The position numbers and the translations under genes were made by a program. From assembly GCA_031282725.1 (NCBI GenBank), contig JAITDD010000050.1, positions 25,846-89,845 on the forward strand: a DNA stretch of 64,000 nt. The letters are read 5' to 3'. The DNA comes from Mycoplasmataceae bacterium. GTDB taxonomy: Bacteria > Bacillota_I > Bacilli_A > Mycoplasmatales > Mycoplasmoidaceae. Below are positions 62,109 to 64,000 of this stretch, piece after piece; the first letter of the stretch is position 1; each line of letters opens with the position of its first letter. The notes below the pieces were generated by a model. It did no database searches, was not told the origin of the DNA, and worked only from the letters and a program-made list of their open reading frames with translations.

Positions 62109-63791
62109 TTAAAAACTTGTAATAGTAGCTACAAAAAAGTATGAATAATGAGGAAGAGAATATCATTCTATGAAATTGTCTGCACCGCCAGGATAAACAT
62201 ATAAAGCTCCAGTGGTAGATAATGCAGTTTCTAATTCCGCAAATGTTGTATCTCCTGTTATTACAGGATTTTCCGTTCCAAAAAGATCTATCATTTGACT
62301 CAAAAAATTTGATTTACTTGCAGGAATACTATATGTAGCCTCATCAATCTTTTTTTCTGAGTTATATCCTGTTTTTTTCTTGATAGAACTTAAATATTGA
62401 AAAACCATGAATTTACAAATTGCAGAACTTAATAGCATTCATTTATCCATATTTTCCGGTAATGATTCCGCTTTTATAAGTGGACCCGTTTCTGGATTTA
62501 TTGAATCGATAAAAACTTGTTGGAATGTTGAATTTAAAGAAATCTTATTATCATTTGAAACAAGATTATTGAAGGCGGTAATAACCTTAGATGCGATTAC
62601 GTTTGTGTTTATTTTGTCATCAAGAGAAAAAAAGAAGTTCGCTATATTACCTGATATAAAATACGGTATTGAATATCCGGTAGTTAATCATTTTATTGTA
62701 ATAGCATAAGCTTCTTCTACAAAACTTAAAAGTGAGTTTTGCAAATCGACTCATTTCGAAGTTGGTGTTATAGCTCTTTTTACATACAAAAATCCATTAG
62801 GACCATTAAATGCTAAAGTTTTAAAATTTTCTCAAATTGTTTCAATAGTTATCGTAGAATTATCATTAATATTTTTAACATTATTAACTACGCTTGTTGC
62901 TATGCTATTTCTGTCATTATTGGAAAGCTGATTTAAAGATAAAGTACTTAAATTTTCAAAAATTGAATTGTCATAAATTTGTTCATATGCATTTTTATTA
63001 TTTTTTATTAGATTTAAAAAATCATTTAGTTCTAGTGTAAATTGTGTGAATTGTTCTTTCTTTTCGTCGTTTAAGGAAATGTTAAGTAATTTAGCAGAAG
63101 ATGCGGTTTCGTTATTGTAAAGTAAGAATGAATGTAATTGTGTAAGTGTTGTATCATCATTGATTGGGAAGGGACCATTAACTCCAGACACATCTTCAAA
63201 ATCAAGTCCTTCTAATAAATCATTGAAATAAGAAACTAATTTATTGGAATCAAAACCTTCAAGAAAAGTAAAATCAGATTTAATTTTTTTGGATGAATAA
63301 TCAGATAAACTGTTCATTAAAGAGATAAAATTACTGTTCTTATAAAAATCAAGAGTTTCAATATTTTCGACAGATTCCATCTTTGATTTAAACAATGTTA
63401 CTTCATTTTGCAATTCTACCCACTTTTCATCGCTTTGCGGAATTGTAGATTTCGTTAATTTTCCAGTAGGACAAACTAGATAAATCAAATCGTTACCATT
63501 ATAAATAGTAGGTGATAATGTTATCGAGAATTTTTCTTTAAGACATTTCAATAAATTAAAGACAGTTCCCGACACATTCACATTTTCTTCTAACGAGTCT
63601 GCTATTTTTTCAAAATTAGTGAATGAAGAAAGTTTGAAAAATAAAACATCATTTAAGGATTTTATTTCATCGATCGTATTTAGCTTGTGATTTGTTGGTT
63701 GCTGTTTTGAACAAGAAGATAAGATACTAACGCCAATTAAAGGGAAAGCGATAATTCCGCAGAGACTAAGTATTTTGATTTTGCTTCTCAT
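62109..63791 (-). CDS. Lipoprotein, 560-570-residue family, member 1
   Basis: The 560-residue protein begins MRSKIKILSLCGIIAFPLIG and has lipobox ILSSCSK (Cys at about residue 27). The mature sequence is paralogous to member 2 over its whole length at clearly visible but moderate identity. This is an old tandem duplication, not a recent one. Seven or more TGA codons are Trp. A TATAAT nine bases before the ATG would drive both members. No homopolymer or short-tandem-repeat switch is seen in the promoter. Confidence 0.78.
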
Positions 63792-63874
63792 TATTTAATA
63801 ATTATAGGGACGATTTTTTTATTAAACTTTTGTTTAATATGTTGTTTGGGTTATGCGAGAAAATAATAACTAAA

Positions 63875-64000
63875 TTAATCGATAGGTTTTTTAAGAGTTG
63901 TTAATGTAACCCCTTCATGCTTGTTTTTTCTAACAACCTTTGCTTGATATTCAAGGTATCCAAATAACGATAGGGCAGATTCAGGAATTGTTTCAGTTTT
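63875..64000 (-). CDS. C-terminus of an unidentified protein (runs off window)
   Basis: The minus-strand frame enters from the window edge and ends at TAA (63877-63875), giving 41 C-terminal residues. It includes ALSLFGYLEYQAKVVRKNKHEG and ends LKKPID. It is soluble and basic. Too little is visible for a name. It is 83 bases upstream of the first lipoprotein of the tandem pair. Confidence 0.5.
   Translation of the reverse strand, partial: KTETIPESALSLFGYLEYQAKVVRKNKHEGVTLTTLKKPID

Noticed and set aside
1..64000. In-frame TGA codons as frameshifts or pseudogenes
   Set aside because: They fall at conserved Trp positions (rplC, rplE, rpsB, tatD, rpsN, rpsH, truA) and a UGA-reading tRNA-Trp is present, so they are sense codons.
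1..64000. Insertion sequences, prophage genes, CRISPR arrays or Rho-independent terminators
   Set aside because: No transposase, integrase or phage frames, no regularly spaced repeats, and no stem followed by a T run that I could support.

Overview
The window comes from an AT-rich, wall-less bacterium of the class Mollicutes. The main evidence is the genetic code. Dozens of genes (ftsZ, rplC, rplE, polC, gltX, uvrB and others) only make full-length proteins if in-frame TGA is read as tryptophan, and a tRNA-Trp with anticodon TCA lies at 48922-48995. All coordinates below use that code, so many genes are longer than a standard-code reading suggests. An alternative sigma factor resembling M. 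genitalium MG428 suggests the pneumoniae/Ureaplasma/Malacoplasma side of the class. That placement is inference, and I cannot name a species.

Layout. 1-4.6 kb: ftsZ, an S1-domain protein, a membrane protein, a phosphoesterase and ftsY. 4.6-6.3 kb: a compacted ribosomal operon, rpsJ-rplC-rplE. 6.3-13.7 kb: a GRP-type sugar transporter, DegV, a condensation-fold protein with altered catalytic residues, TatD, a membrane-bound FtsK relative with a broken P-loop, and a convergent Sel1/membrane/nuclease fusion. 13.8-16.6 kb: rpsB, rpmH-rnpA, rpsF-ssb-rpsR and two tRNAs. 17-29 kb: a lipoprotein with a permuted NlpC/P60 domain, polC, a Lys/Ala-rich basic protein, tRNA-Arg, plsC, a NifU-type scaffold, a trypsin-like surface protease, trmK, a HAD phosphatase and rpsU. 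29-39 kb: truA, the ECF module (ecfA1-A2-T), recU, a YitT protein, rpsH/rpsN, a sigma-70-family factor, uridine kinase and an ABC exporter. 39-53.7 kb: a CinA-like protein, a possibly surface-anchored RmuC, gltX, a U32 protein, a 1382-residue protein of unknown function, tRNA-Trp, uvrB, lgt and asnA. 53.7-64 kb: accessory surface and membrane genes, made up of two paralogous membrane proteins bracketing a 1004-residue membrane protein, nusB, and two tandem lipoprotein families.

Two regulatory patterns stand out. First, many operon-leading genes have TATAAT followed by exactly six bases and then the start codon, so their mRNAs should be leaderless; genes inside operons use overlapping stop/start codons, sometimes with a GGAGG site. 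Second, four near-identical elements of about 37-40 bp sit upstream of recU, the alternative sigma gene, a 359-residue membrane-anchored protein and a 106-residue membrane peptide. I read this as an autoregulated sigma regulon linking recombination with two unknown envelope proteins, and it is the best candidate for an undescribed system here.

No insertion sequences, CRISPR arrays, prophage genes or convincing Rho-independent terminators were seen. No stretch longer than 300 bases lacks a gene.
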